This document shows positions 46,490-55,077 of a DNA stretch of 64,000 nucleotides, one piece after another (positions within the stretch are counted from its first letter, which is position 1; each line of letters begins with the position of its first letter). The stretch is taken from positions 1 through 64,000 of the forward strand of contig NZ_JAQVCH010000002.1 of NCBI RefSeq assembly GCF_028689845.1, given 5' to 3'. The translations under genes were made by a program, and so were the position numbers. Below the pieces are notes generated by a model. That model did no database searches. It saw only the letters and a program-made list of their open reading frames with translations, and was not told where the DNA came from. Source of the stretch: Flavobacterium sp. GTDB lineage: Bacteria; Bacteroidota; Bacteroidia; Flavobacteriales; Flavobacteriaceae.

Positions 46490-47214
46490 TTTGTTCTTCG
46501 AAATTCGCTTAATAAAATAGCCGTAGCTGTTGCGACATTTAAGCTCTCGGCTTTTTGGATATTACCAAAACGAGGAATACTAATTTTTGAAGTAATTTTA
46601 GAAGCTATAAGGTCACTTATACCATTCGCTTCATTCCCTAAAACCAAAATTCCATTGGTAGAAAGTGACGATTCATAGACGTTTTTTCCATCCATAAAAG
46701 CACCATAAATAGGTAAAGAAGTTTCTTTTAAAAAGACATTTAAATCGGTATAAATCACATTTACTCGACTGATAGAGCCCATTGTTGCTTGAATAACTTT
46801 CGGATTATAAAGGTCAACAGTTTCTGTAGAACACACCAACTGTTCAACCCCAAACCAATCACATAAACGAATAATTGTGCCTAAATTTCCAGGGTCTCGA
46901 ATAGCGTCCAAGCAAACAACTAAACCACTTAGGTCCATCACTTTTGATTTTGGCATTCTAAAAACCGCTAAACAATCGTTTGGCGTTTTTAAACAACTTA
47001 TCTTTGATAGATCAGCTGTAGAAATTAGTTCTGGAACAAAAGTTGCTACCGCATTTAATGCAGAATTTGTTGTGAAGAAAAATTCGGCTTCAAAGCCAGC
47101 CAAAAATAATTCCTCGATGACTTTAATTCCTTCTGCAATGAAAAGCTGGGCTTCATTTCTATACTTTTTTTGATGTAAACTCGTAATTCGTTTAATTTGA
47201 TTTTTACTAAGCAT
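46486..47214 (-). CDS. SpoU/TrmH-family RNA 2'-O-methyltransferase
   Basis: A 242-residue SPOUT methyltransferase. The N-terminal substrate-binding domain (residues 1-85: LSKNQIKRITSLHQKKYRNEAQLFIAEGIKVIEE) is followed by the knotted domain with DAIRDPGNLGTIIRLCDWFG, LVLGNEANGIS and ESLNVATATAILLSEF. It methylates a ribose in rRNA or tRNA; which site cannot be told. It overlaps porT by four bases at the 3' end and diverges from tamL with only 36 bases between starts. Confidence 0.94.
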   Translation of the reverse strand: MLSKNQIKRITSLHQKKYRNEAQLFIAEGIKVIEELFLAGFEAEFFFTTNSALNAVATFVPELISTADLSKISCLKTPNDCLAVFRMPKSKVMDLSGLVVCLDAIRDPGNLGTIIRLCDWFGVEQLVCSTETVDLYNPKVIQATMGSISRVNVIYTDLNVFLKETSLPIYGAFMDGKNVYESSLSTNGILVLGNEANGISDLIASKITSKISIPRFGNIQKAESLNVATATAILLSEFRRTN

Positions 47215-47223
47215 AAAAAAATG

Positions 47224-47231
47224 TACTTTTG
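47224..47231 (+). promoter_or_regulatory. -7 box of tamL
   Basis: TACTTTTG, exact consensus, 19 bases before the TTG start. TTTG at 47196-47199 is a possible -33 with a long 24-base spacer. Confidence 0.55.
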
Positions 47232-47250
47232 AATTAAATTTGTTACTCCT

Positions 47251-49806
47251 TTGAAAAGAATCACTGCAAAAATATCATTTATAATTGTAATAGCTTTATT
47301 ATTCTATGCTTGTAATGCTATCAAAAGAGTTCCAGACGGTAAAAATCTACTCGTTGAAACAGAACTATTGGTAGATGGCCGAAAAGTTAAAACAGAAGAA
47401 GTTACGAATTTAATTGTACAAAAACCCAATACGCAATTCTTAAGACGCCCACTAAGTTTATACGTGTACAATTGGGCTCAACCCAATCCGGATTCGCTTT
47501 TTGCAGAAAAATTTATTAAAGACACCCTCCGATTTAAACGATTATCAAAACTCTTATCTGAGAAACAAGTTTATCGTTTAGGCGAATCTTTTTGGCACAG
47601 TGGCGTTCATAAATTTCTAAAAAAAACAGGGGAACCACCAGTTATCATTGACGATAGCAGAACTAAAAAAACCTTATACAAACTGCAATCTTATTATTTT
47701 AATGAAGGTTATTTTAAAGTAAAAGCAGAAGCTAAAACAGATTCAGTTGGATTAAAAAAAGTAAAATCAACCTATACCGTTACGCTGGGCACTGCTTATG
47801 TTATTGATAGCATTAGCAGAAAAATAGATTCTCCTGACTTAGATTCATTATATCTTATAACCGAGAAAAATTCTTTAATAAAAAAAGGAGAACGCTATAA
47901 TTCGGCCAACTTTGAAGAAGAACGCAATCGATTAACTGCTTTTTTTAGAAATAACGGAGTCTATAATTTTCAACAAAACTATATTAGTTACGATGTTGAT
48001 ACCATATCTACAGGCAATAAAGCCAATATTAATTTATTGATTGGCAATTATTCTTATCGCTCTGGAGATTCATTAGTAATGAAACCGTTTGAGATTTATA
48101 AAATTAGTGACGTCAACATTTATACTGATAATCCGAACTCAAAAAACAAAGTAAAAATTACGGATACAGTTACCTATAACAATTTTAATATTTATAGTTC
48201 GTCCAAGTTCAAATATAAGCCCAAAGCTATTACGGATGCTATTTTTATCACAAAAGGGTCTGTTTATAGCGACTTAAGGAATAATTTAACCTCACGTTCT
48301 TTATCTAATTTCAGGATTTTCAATTATCCAACTATATTATATGAAGTCAATAAAAAAGACAGCCTTTCTAATAGCTTAATTAGTAATATTTATCTGAGTC
48401 CCAGAAAAAAATATACGATGGCCCCTTCAATTGATTTAACCCATTCTGACATTCAAGATTTTGGTATTACGGCGAATCTATCATTAGGAATCAGAAACGT
48501 ATTTAATGGTGCGGAAACATTTGACATTTCAGCCAGAGGAAACATAGGCTCTTCACAAGATATTGCCAATCCGAATGATCAATTTTTCAATATTTCTGAA
48601 ATTGGTTTAGATGCCAAGCTTAGTTTTCCTAGAATTTTATTTCCGTTTAGCACCGATAAGATTATTCCTAAAAACATGCTGCCTTCCACCCAAATTAGCG
48701 GTGGTTTTGCCAAGCAAAAGAACATCGGATTAGATAAAGAAAATTTCACAAGTGCTTTTAATTATAAATGGACTCCCAAAAGAAATAATTCTTTGAGTTT
48801 TGACTTGGTTAATATTCAATATGTGAAAAACATCAATGTGAGCAACTATTTCAACGTTTATCGGTCTTCCTATGATGCTTTAAATTCGGTTTCACAAAAT
48901 TATGATGCGAATCCTACTTATTATGATACGGATGGTGATTTAATAATTGAATCTGGTACCAATGGTTTTTTAAATGATGTATTAGGTGCTAATCCAACTA
49001 TTTTTCCTTCAACAGAAGACATGAACGAAATTAAAAATATTGATGATCGAAAAAACAGATTAACCGAAAACAACTTTATTTTAGCGTCAAGTTTTAATTA
49101 TTCAACTTCCTCCAAAAAAGGAATTTTAGATAATGATTTTGCAGTTTTTAGAACAAAAATTGAATCCGCCGGAAATGTTTTATCCTTATTTTCTGGAGCT
49201 TCTAACCAGCCATTAGGTCCAAATGGTAATAAAACAATTTTTGATGTAGAATATTCTCAATACATAAAAACGGAAGTAGAATTCATCAAACATTTTGAAT
49301 TTCGAAAAAACAGTGTGATTGCTTCAAGAGCTTTTATCGGAATGGCCATTCCTTACGGAAATTCACAAAACATTCCTTTTTCACGTTCTTATTTTGCTGG
49401 TGGCTCTAACGACAATCGAGCTTGGCAACCATATAGTTTGGGTCCGGGAAGTAGTAATGCCCAAAATGACTTTAATGATGCTAACTTAAAAATCGCCTTT
49501 AACACCGAATACCGATTTAAAGTTTTTGGCCAAGTGCGTGGAGCATTGTTTGTGGATGTTGGTAATATTTGGAACTTTTTAGACAACGTTGATATTTCGG
49601 GAGCCCAATTCACAGGACTCAGTTCTTTAAAAGATATTGCGGTAGGTTCTGGATTTGGAATTCGATATGATTTCGGTTTTGTGGTGGCTCGTTTTGACTT
49701 TGGTTTTAAAACTTACAATCCCGCAAAAGCAAGTGGAGATCGTTGGTTTCAAGAGTATAACTTTAGCAACTCCGTCTTTAATGTAGGGATAAACTATCCG
49801 TTCTAA
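47251..49806 (+). CDS. BamA/TamA-superfamily outer membrane lipoprotein, TamL type
   Basis: An 851-residue Omp85-family protein. The start is TTG: the only upstream ATG (47221) meets a stop after three codons, and TTG gives a basic N-terminus, a hydrophobic stretch and a lipobox ending at C21 (LLFYAC). POTRA-like domains follow (for example LSKLLSEKQVYRLGESF, KLQSYYFNEGYFKVKAEAKTD), then a surface antigen/D15 barrel with FFAGGSNDNRAW-type motif (here YFAGGSNDNRAWQP) and RGALFVDVGNIW near the C-terminus. A lipidated TamA paralogue, TamL, is known in Bacteroidota and this matches it. It may act with TamB in outer membrane assembly or lipid transport; no tamB gene is adjacent. Confidence 0.85.
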   Translation: MKRITAKISFIIVIALLFYACNAIKRVPDGKNLLVETELLVDGRKVKTEEVTNLIVQKPNTQFLRRPLSLYVYNWAQPNPDSLFAEKFIKDTLRFKRLSKLLSEKQVYRLGESFWHSGVHKFLKKTGEPPVIIDDSRTKKTLYKLQSYYFNEGYFKVKAEAKTDSVGLKKVKSTYTVTLGTAYVIDSISRKIDSPDLDSLYLITEKNSLIKKGERYNSANFEEERNRLTAFFRNNGVYNFQQNYISYDVDTISTGNKANINLLIGNYSYRSGDSLVMKPFEIYKISDVNIYTDNPNSKNKVKITDTVTYNNFNIYSSSKFKYKPKAITDAIFITKGSVYSDLRNNLTSRSLSNFRIFNYPTILYEVNKKDSLSNSLISNIYLSPRKKYTMAPSIDLTHSDIQDFGITANLSLGIRNVFNGAETFDISARGNIGSSQDIANPNDQFFNISEIGLDAKLSFPRILFPFSTDKIIPKNMLPSTQISGGFAKQKNIGLDKENFTSAFNYKWTPKRNNSLSFDLVNIQYVKNINVSNYFNVYRSSYDALNSVSQNYDANPTYYDTDGDLIIESGTNGFLNDVLGANPTIFPSTEDMNEIKNIDDRKNRLTENNFILASSFNYSTSSKKGILDNDFAVFRTKIESAGNVLSLFSGASNQPLGPNGNKTIFDVEYSQYIKTEVEFIKHFEFRKNSVIASRAFIGMAIPYGNSQNIPFSRSYFAGGSNDNRAWQPYSLGPGSSNAQNDFNDANLKIAFNTEYRFKVFGQVRGALFVDVGNIWNFLDNVDISGAQFTGLSSLKDIAVGSGFGIRYDFGFVVARFDFGFKTYNPAKASGDRWFQEYNFSNSVFNVGINYPF

Positions 49807-49893
49807 AACGTTATTGTTCATAATTAAATAAAAAACACTTACTTTGATAAGCTAATTTATACCTAATAATTTCACTAAACCTTTTTTAATTAT

Positions 49894-49901
49894 TATTTTT
49901 G
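49894..49901 (+). promoter_or_regulatory. -7 box of fbaA
   Basis: TATTTTTG, exact consensus, 25 bases before the ATG. Confidence 0.5.
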
Positions 49902-49926
49902 TTGTCTTAACTAATACACAATCAAC

Positions 49927-50994
49927 ATGGCTCATAACATAAAACCAGGTGTTGCAACCGGAGATCAAGTACAAGAAATTTTCAATTATGCCAAATCAAA
50001 AGGCTTTGCTTTGCCTGCGGTAAACGTAATTGGGTCGAGTTCTATTAATGGCGTTATGGAAACAGCAGCTAAATTAAATGCTCCTGTGATTATTCAATTT
50101 TCTAACGGAGGTGCCGCTTTTAATGCTGGTAAAGGACTTTCAAACGAGGGTCAAAAAGCAGCAATTTTAGGTGCAATTGCTGGTGCAAAACACATTCATG
50201 CCTTAGCAGAAGCTTATGGTGCAACTGTCATTTTACACACAGACCATTGTGCAAAAAACTTATTACCTTGGATTGACGGTTTGCTCGATGCGTCAGAAAA
50301 GCATTTTGCAGAAACAGGAAAACCGCTTTATTCTTCGCACATGATTGACTTATCCGAAGAACCGATTGAAGAAAACATTCACATTTGCAAGGAATACTTA
50401 GCTCGAATGAGCAAGATGGGAATGACGTTAGAAATAGAATTAGGGGTAACCGGAGGTGAAGAAGACGGCGTAGACAACTCTGATGTAGACAGCTCAAAAT
50501 TATATACACAACCCGATGAAGTGAGCTTCGCTTATGAAGAATTAATGAAAATTAGTCCTCGTTTTACTATCGCAGCGGCTTTTGGAAACGTACACGGTGT
50601 TTACAAACCAGGAAATGTGAAATTGACACCTATCATTCTTAAAAATTCACAAGATTTTGTACAACAAAAATTCAATACTAGTAAAAACCCAATTGATTTT
50701 GTTTTCCATGGCGGATCAGGTTCATCTATAGAAGAAATTAGAGAAGCAATCACTTATGGTGTAATTAAAATGAATATAGATACCGATTTACAGTTTGCTT
50801 TCACAGAAGGTATTCGCGACTATATGACCAGTAAAATCGATTATTTACGCACACAAATTGGCAGTCCAGACGGACCAGATTCTCCTAACAAAAAACATTA
50901 CGATCCAAGAAAATGGATACGCGAAGGCGAATTAACCTTCAACAAAAGACTAGAACAAGCTTTTGCTGATTTAAATAACGTAAACACATTATAA
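49927..50994 (+). CDS. fbaA: Class II fructose-bisphosphate aldolase
   Basis: A 355-residue zinc-dependent aldolase that splits fructose-1,6-bisphosphate to DHAP and glyceraldehyde-3-phosphate. Class IIA features: VIQFSNGGAAFNAGKG, the zinc-binding HTDHCAK near residues 106-112, the second zinc ligand in GNVHGVY, FVFHGGSGSS near 265 and INIDTDLQFAF (here MNIDTDLQFAF). Length matches E. coli FbaA. The gap to accD holds a repeat-derived hairpin rather than a classic terminator. Confidence 0.97.
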   Translation: MAHNIKPGVATGDQVQEIFNYAKSKGFALPAVNVIGSSSINGVMETAAKLNAPVIIQFSNGGAAFNAGKGLSNEGQKAAILGAIAGAKHIHALAEAYGATVILHTDHCAKNLLPWIDGLLDASEKHFAETGKPLYSSHMIDLSEEPIEENIHICKEYLARMSKMGMTLEIELGVTGGEEDGVDNSDVDSSKLYTQPDEVSFAYEELMKISPRFTIAAAFGNVHGVYKPGNVKLTPIILKNSQDFVQQKFNTSKNPIDFVFHGGSGSSIEEIREAITYGVIKMNIDTDLQFAFTEGIRDYMTSKIDYLRTQIGSPDGPDSPNKKHYDPRKWIREGELTFNKRLEQAFADLNNVNTL

Positions 50995-51000
50995 ATTAAA

Positions 51001-51072
51001 AATTATGAATTATGAGTTATGAATTAAAAGAGAAAAACTTTAATTCATAACTCATAACTTTTAATTCATAAC
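51001..51072. repeat. AT-rich repeat cluster forming a long hairpin between fbaA and accD
   Basis: Short units of the type AATTATGA and GTTATGAATT occur in both directions. 51010-51030 pairs with 51038-51057 over about 20 bases with one bulged A and a 7-base loop. A further inverted copy follows at 51060-51072. It could attenuate or end transcription between the two genes. Confidence 0.75.
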
Positions 51073-51081
51073 TACAAAATT

Positions 51082-51936
51082 ATGGCTTGGTTTAAAAGAA
51101 CAGAAAAAGGAATTCAAACGGCTACAGAAGACAAAAAAGATGTGCCAAAAGGCCTTTGGTATAAATCGCCAACGGGAAAAATTATTGATCAAGATGAATT
51201 GGCCAAAAACCTTTGGGTGAGTCCTGATGATGATTTTCATGTACGAATTGGAAGTAAAGAATATTTTGAAATCTTGTTTGACAACAATGAATTCAAAGAA
51301 TTAGATGCAAAAATAACCTCTAAAGACCCGTTGAACTTTGTAGACACTAAAAAATATGCTGACCGACTGAAAGAAGCCGTGGTTAAAACAGGTTTAAATG
51401 ATGCTGTTCGAACGGCTGTTGGAAAATCTAAAGGAAAAGATTTAGTGGTATGTTGTATGGATTTTGCCTTTATTGGTGGTTCCATGGGTGCTGTAGTTGG
51501 TGAAAAAATTTCTCGAGGAATTGATTTTGCTATTAAAAACAACCTTCCTTTTATGATGATTTCAAAATCAGGTGGAGCACGAATGATGGAAGCGGCTTAT
51601 TCGTTAATGCAATTAGCAAAGACTTCTGTAAAATTAGCTCAATTAGCGGAAGCAAAATTACCGTACATTTCGCTTTGTACTGACCCAACAACTGGAGGCA
51701 CAACTGCTTCTTATGCCATGTTAGGCGATATTAATATTGGCGAACCGGGTGCTTTAATTGGTTTTGCTGGTCCTCGAGTAGTAAAAGACACTACTGGGAA
51801 AGATTTACCTGAGGGCTTTCAAACTTCAGAATTCTTGTTGGAACATGGTTTTTTAGATTTTATCGTTCACCGGTCAGATCTCAAAGACAAAGTAAATCTG
51901 TATATTGATTTAATTCAAAATCAAGAAGTTAGATAA
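51082..51936 (+). CDS. accD: Acetyl-CoA carboxylase carboxyltransferase beta subunit, zinc-ribbon cysteines absent
   Basis: A 284-residue beta subunit of the carboxyltransferase that makes malonyl-CoA for fatty acid synthesis. The crotonase-fold core is intact ([80 protein letters not shown]). E. coli AccD has a four-cysteine zinc ribbon near its N-terminus; the corresponding stretch here is LWYKSPTGK and LWVSPDDD, with Ser29 and Ser47 and no cysteine among the first 100 residues. The alpha subunit is not nearby. Convergent with the ABC permease gene, sharing a terminator. Confidence 0.95.
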   Translation: MAWFKRTEKGIQTATEDKKDVPKGLWYKSPTGKIIDQDELAKNLWVSPDDDFHVRIGSKEYFEILFDNNEFKELDAKITSKDPLNFVDTKKYADRLKEAVVKTGLNDAVRTAVGKSKGKDLVVCCMDFAFIGGSMGAVVGEKISRGIDFAIKNNLPFMMISKSGGARMMEAAYSLMQLAKTSVKLAQLAEAKLPYISLCTDPTTGGTTASYAMLGDINIGEPGALIGFAGPRVVKDTTGKDLPEGFQTSEFLLEHGFLDFIVHRSDLKDKVNLYIDLIQNQEVR

Positions 51937-51942
51937 AATGAA

Positions 51943-51968
51943 AATCCCGAGAAATCGGGATTTTTTTA
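51943..51968. terminator. Terminator between accD and the ABC permease gene
   Basis: AATCCCGA (51943-51950) pairs with TCGGGATT (51955-51962) with a GAAA loop, then seven T. It fits accD best. Confidence 0.88.
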
Positions 51969-51990
51969 TATTTAAAAAGCACTTTTACTT

Positions 51991-53244
51991 CTACATTCCG
52001 CTCCGAATTGCTTCTACAGGATCTAATTTGGATGCCGTTATCGCTGGAATAATTCCCGATATTAACCCAATTAGTCCAGCTAAACTAGCCCCTAAAAGCA
52101 TATTCCCAAAACTCAAAATGAACTCAAAATCTAAAACACTCGACATAACCATCGCAATAATCCAAACCAGGAATAACCCTATCACACCACCAATAAATGA
52201 AAGAATGACTGCTTCAAACAAAAATTGAAATAAAATAAATTTATTTTTAGCTCCTAACGACTTTTGAATTCCAATTAAATTGGTACGTTCTTTTACAGAA
52301 ACAAACATAATATTAGCAATTCCAAATCCGCCAACCAAAAGTGAAAAACCCGATATTATCCAACCTACTACGTTCATTTGTCCTACAATATTATCAATCA
52401 TGTCTGTAAATCCAGAAAGCACATTGATAAAAAAGTTATCTATTTCTGATGTTTTTACACCTCTATAATTTCTAAGTTTTTGAGTTATTTCTCCTTTAAA
52501 GGCATCCATGTCAATGCCTTTTTGAGGTTTGATTAAAATGGCTGGAGTGATTCTGTCATTATTTTCACCGTATAGCCTTCGAATAAAATTCATCGGAATA
52601 AAAACCGCGTTGTCACGACTATCGCCAAAAGTAGAAAATCCTTGTTTTTGAGTGACCCCAATAACCAAAAATCGTTGGCCGTACATCCGAACTTTTTTTC
52701 CAATGGCTTGTTCCGGAGAATCAAATAAACCATTAGATACTTCAAATCCTAAAATTACTACCGGCGTTCCCGAATTAGATTCTGATTCGTTAAAAAAACG
52801 ACCATGATCAATTTTTATTCCATCAATTCCAACAAATTCATCGGTTGTTGGTGTTACACGAACTGAACTAACGGTACGGTCTTCAAATTTAATATTTTCG
52901 TTTGCTGTAAATAAATTGAAAGCCATTTTATCCACCCCATTTAACGATTTTTTTAAATAATCGAATTCTTCATACGTTACATCTGGAAATTGTTCTCTTT
53001 TCCAACGTGGAATTTCAGAAGGACCAAATGAAAAACGCATCAAATAGACTGTGTTTTTGTCTAAATCGCCCAAATCTCCCTTAATTTTATGATCAAGCGA
53101 GTCCACCGCGGCAAGAACAGCAATGATGGAAAAAATTCCAATAGTGACGCCTAGAAGTGACAAAAAAGTACGCAACTTGTTGTTTCGCAATGCATTCATT
53201 GCAAAACTGAAACTTTCTTTTAATAATCGAAAATAGAGTAGCAT
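51991..53244 (-). CDS. MacB/FtsX-type ABC transporter permease
   Basis: A 417-residue permease. An N-terminal helix (about residues 20-45, following ALRNNKLRTFLSLLGVTIGIFSIIA) leads into a large periplasmic MacB-like core domain (about 50-270), then three helices in a FtsX domain (about 285-410: VGGFGIANIMFVSVKERTNLIGIQKSLGA). Such proteins use ATP hydrolysis in the cytoplasm to drive periplasmic work such as lipoprotein, peptide or drug export. No ATPase gene is adjacent. The minus-strand TATCTTTA at 53261-53268 may be its -7 box. Confidence 0.92.
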   Translation of the reverse strand: MLLYFRLLKESFSFAMNALRNNKLRTFLSLLGVTIGIFSIIAVLAAVDSLDHKIKGDLGDLDKNTVYLMRFSFGPSEIPRWKREQFPDVTYEEFDYLKKSLNGVDKMAFNLFTANENIKFEDRTVSSVRVTPTTDEFVGIDGIKIDHGRFFNESESNSGTPVVILGFEVSNGLFDSPEQAIGKKVRMYGQRFLVIGVTQKQGFSTFGDSRDNAVFIPMNFIRRLYGENNDRITPAILIKPQKGIDMDAFKGEITQKLRNYRGVKTSEIDNFFINVLSGFTDMIDNIVGQMNVVGWIISGFSLLVGGFGIANIMFVSVKERTNLIGIQKSLGAKNKFILFQFLFEAVILSFIGGVIGLFLVWIIAMVMSSVLDFEFILSFGNMLLGASLAGLIGLISGIIPAITASKLDPVEAIRSGM

Positions 53245-53440
53245 AATTTTTTTATTCTGGTAAAGATACTAATTGGACGTTTATTTTTTAATTTGTTACA
53301 GAAAATAGCTTGTTAATTTTAACCGAATTCATTTTATAAAAAATCGTGTGAGATAAAAAACCCATCGCAAAAGATTTTTTTTGATTCCTTTTTTATTTTA
53401 AAAATAGTATAAAATAGTACCTAAACAAATCATAAATTAC

Positions 53441-53472
53441 TTTGATTCTTAGGTATACAAATAGTACTTTTG
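53441..53472 (+). promoter_or_regulatory. Promoter of purH
   Basis: TTTG (53441-53444), 20 bases, then TACTTTTG (53465-53472): both elements match the Bacteroidota consensus, the best promoter in the window. Transcription should start near 53478, which fixes the purH start at 53494. Confidence 0.75.
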
Positions 53473-53493
53473 CACTTTCCTAACTACAACAAC

Positions 53494-55020
53494 ATGACAA
53501 CAACAAAAACGATTCAATCTGCTTTGATTTCTGTATTCGACAAAACAGGATTAGAGCCTATTGTAAAACAACTACACCAACAAAATGTCACGCTTTATTC
53601 TACCGGCGGAACAGAAGAATTCATTAAAAATTTAGGCATCCCCGTAGTTCCTGTCGAAGAAGTAACCTCTTATCCTTCTATTTTAGGAGGCCGCGTTAAA
53701 ACCCTACATCCTAAAGTTTTTGGAGGAATTTTAAATCGTCAAGACAATCCAAAAGATGTGGAAGAAATGAAAGCATTTGAAATTCCGCAATTGGATTTGG
53801 TAATTGTAGATTTATATCCTTTTGAGAAGACGGTTGCCTCAGGTGCTTCAGAAACAGACATTATTGAAAAAATTGATATTGGTGGAATTTCATTAATTCG
53901 GGCTGCTGCCAAAAACTTTAAAGATACCGTCATTGTTGCTTCAGTCAATGAATATACTTATTTGTTAGAATTAATTACAACTCAAAATGGGGCTACAACT
54001 AGTGAACAGCGAAGACTTTTAGCGACAAAAGCTTTTCATGTGTCTTCTCATTACGATACCGCAATTTTTAATTATTTCAATACAGACGAAACTATTTTTA
54101 AAACCAGCATCAGCGAGGGTCAAGTTTTACGTTATGGTGAAAACCCACACCAAAAAGGTTTTTTCTTTGGTGAATTCGATTCGATGTTTACCAAATTGCA
54201 CGGCAAAGAACTTTCCTATAATAATTTACTAGATGTAGATGCGGCTGTTAATTTAATTTTAGAATTCAAAACCAACGAGCCAACTTTCGCCATCTTAAAA
54301 CACAATAACGCTTGTGGTTTGGCTACCCGAAAAACTATGCGAGAAGCCTATTTAGCAGCATTAGCAGGTGATCCAACCTCTGCTTTTGGCGGCGTTTTGA
54401 TTGCCAATGGAAAAATTGACGCGGCTACCGCGATTGAAATCAACCAACTTTTTTGCGAAGTGGTGATTGCACCTTCTTTTGATGAAAAAGCAATTGCAAT
54501 TTTATCTGAAAAGAAAAACCGAATCATTTTAGTGCAACATCAAGTAGAATTACCCACGCAACAAATACGAACTTGCTTAAACGGATTATTAATTCAAGAT
54601 AAAAATACGATTACCGATACTAAAGAAGGATTAAAAAACGTTACTACTTGTGCCCCAACCTCACAAGAAATTGACGATTTACTTTTTGCCTCTAAAATTT
54701 GTAAAAACACTAAATCCAACACAATTGTATTTGCTAAAAACGGACAATTACTTGGCTCAGGAACAGGACAAACCTCGCGGGTGGATGCCTTACGTCAGGC
54801 AATTGAAAAAGCAACTGCTTTTGGATTTGATTTGAAAGGTGCTGTCATGGCAAGTGATGCTTTTTTTCCATTTCCTGATTGCGTGGAAATTGCTCATCAT
54901 GCGGGAATTACAGCTGTAATTCAACCGGGAGGCTCTATTAAAGACACATTAAGCATAGACTATTGCAATGAAAATAAAATTGCAATGGTATTTACAGGAA
55001 TACGTCATTTTAAACATTAA
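53494..55020 (+). CDS. purH: Bifunctional AICAR formyltransferase / IMP cyclohydrolase
   Basis: A 508-residue enzyme for the last two steps of de novo purine synthesis. Residues 1 to about 195 are the IMP cyclohydrolase (MGS-like) domain (ALISVFDKTG, YSTGGTEEFIKNLGIPV, GGRVKTLHPKVFGGIL), the rest AICAR transformylase (LRYGENPHQKGFFFG, KHNNACGLATRKTM, SAFGGVLIANGKID, SDAFFPFPDCVEIAHHAGITAVIQPGGSIKD). The start at 53494 is chosen since the upstream TTG frame overlaps the -7 box. It lies upstream of mreB by 57 bases, with a separate promoter for mreB. Confidence 0.97.
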   Translation: MTTTKTIQSALISVFDKTGLEPIVKQLHQQNVTLYSTGGTEEFIKNLGIPVVPVEEVTSYPSILGGRVKTLHPKVFGGILNRQDNPKDVEEMKAFEIPQLDLVIVDLYPFEKTVASGASETDIIEKIDIGGISLIRAAAKNFKDTVIVASVNEYTYLLELITTQNGATTSEQRRLLATKAFHVSSHYDTAIFNYFNTDETIFKTSISEGQVLRYGENPHQKGFFFGEFDSMFTKLHGKELSYNNLLDVDAAVNLILEFKTNEPTFAILKHNNACGLATRKTMREAYLAALAGDPTSAFGGVLIANGKIDAATAIEINQLFCEVVIAPSFDEKAIAILSEKKNRIILVQHQVELPTQQIRTCLNGLLIQDKNTITDTKEGLKNVTTCAPTSQEIDDLLFASKICKNTKSNTIVFAKNGQLLGSGTGQTSRVDALRQAIEKATAFGFDLKGAVMASDAFFPFPDCVEIAHHAGITAVIQPGGSIKDTLSIDYCNENKIAMVFTGIRHFKH

Positions 55021-55026
55021 TTTTTT

Positions 55027-55034
55027 TACCTTTG
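55027..55034 (+). promoter_or_regulatory. -7 box of the mreB operon
   Basis: TACCTTTG, exact consensus, 43 bases before the mreB ATG and 6 bases after the purH stop. Confidence 0.6.
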
Positions 55035-55077
55035 TACGTTAATTATTTTATAAACCTCTTTAACCATAAACATACGT

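Noticed and set aside
51938..52228. 96-codon plus-strand frame after accD
   Set aside because: Its first part is the accD terminator and the rest is antisense to the ABC permease.
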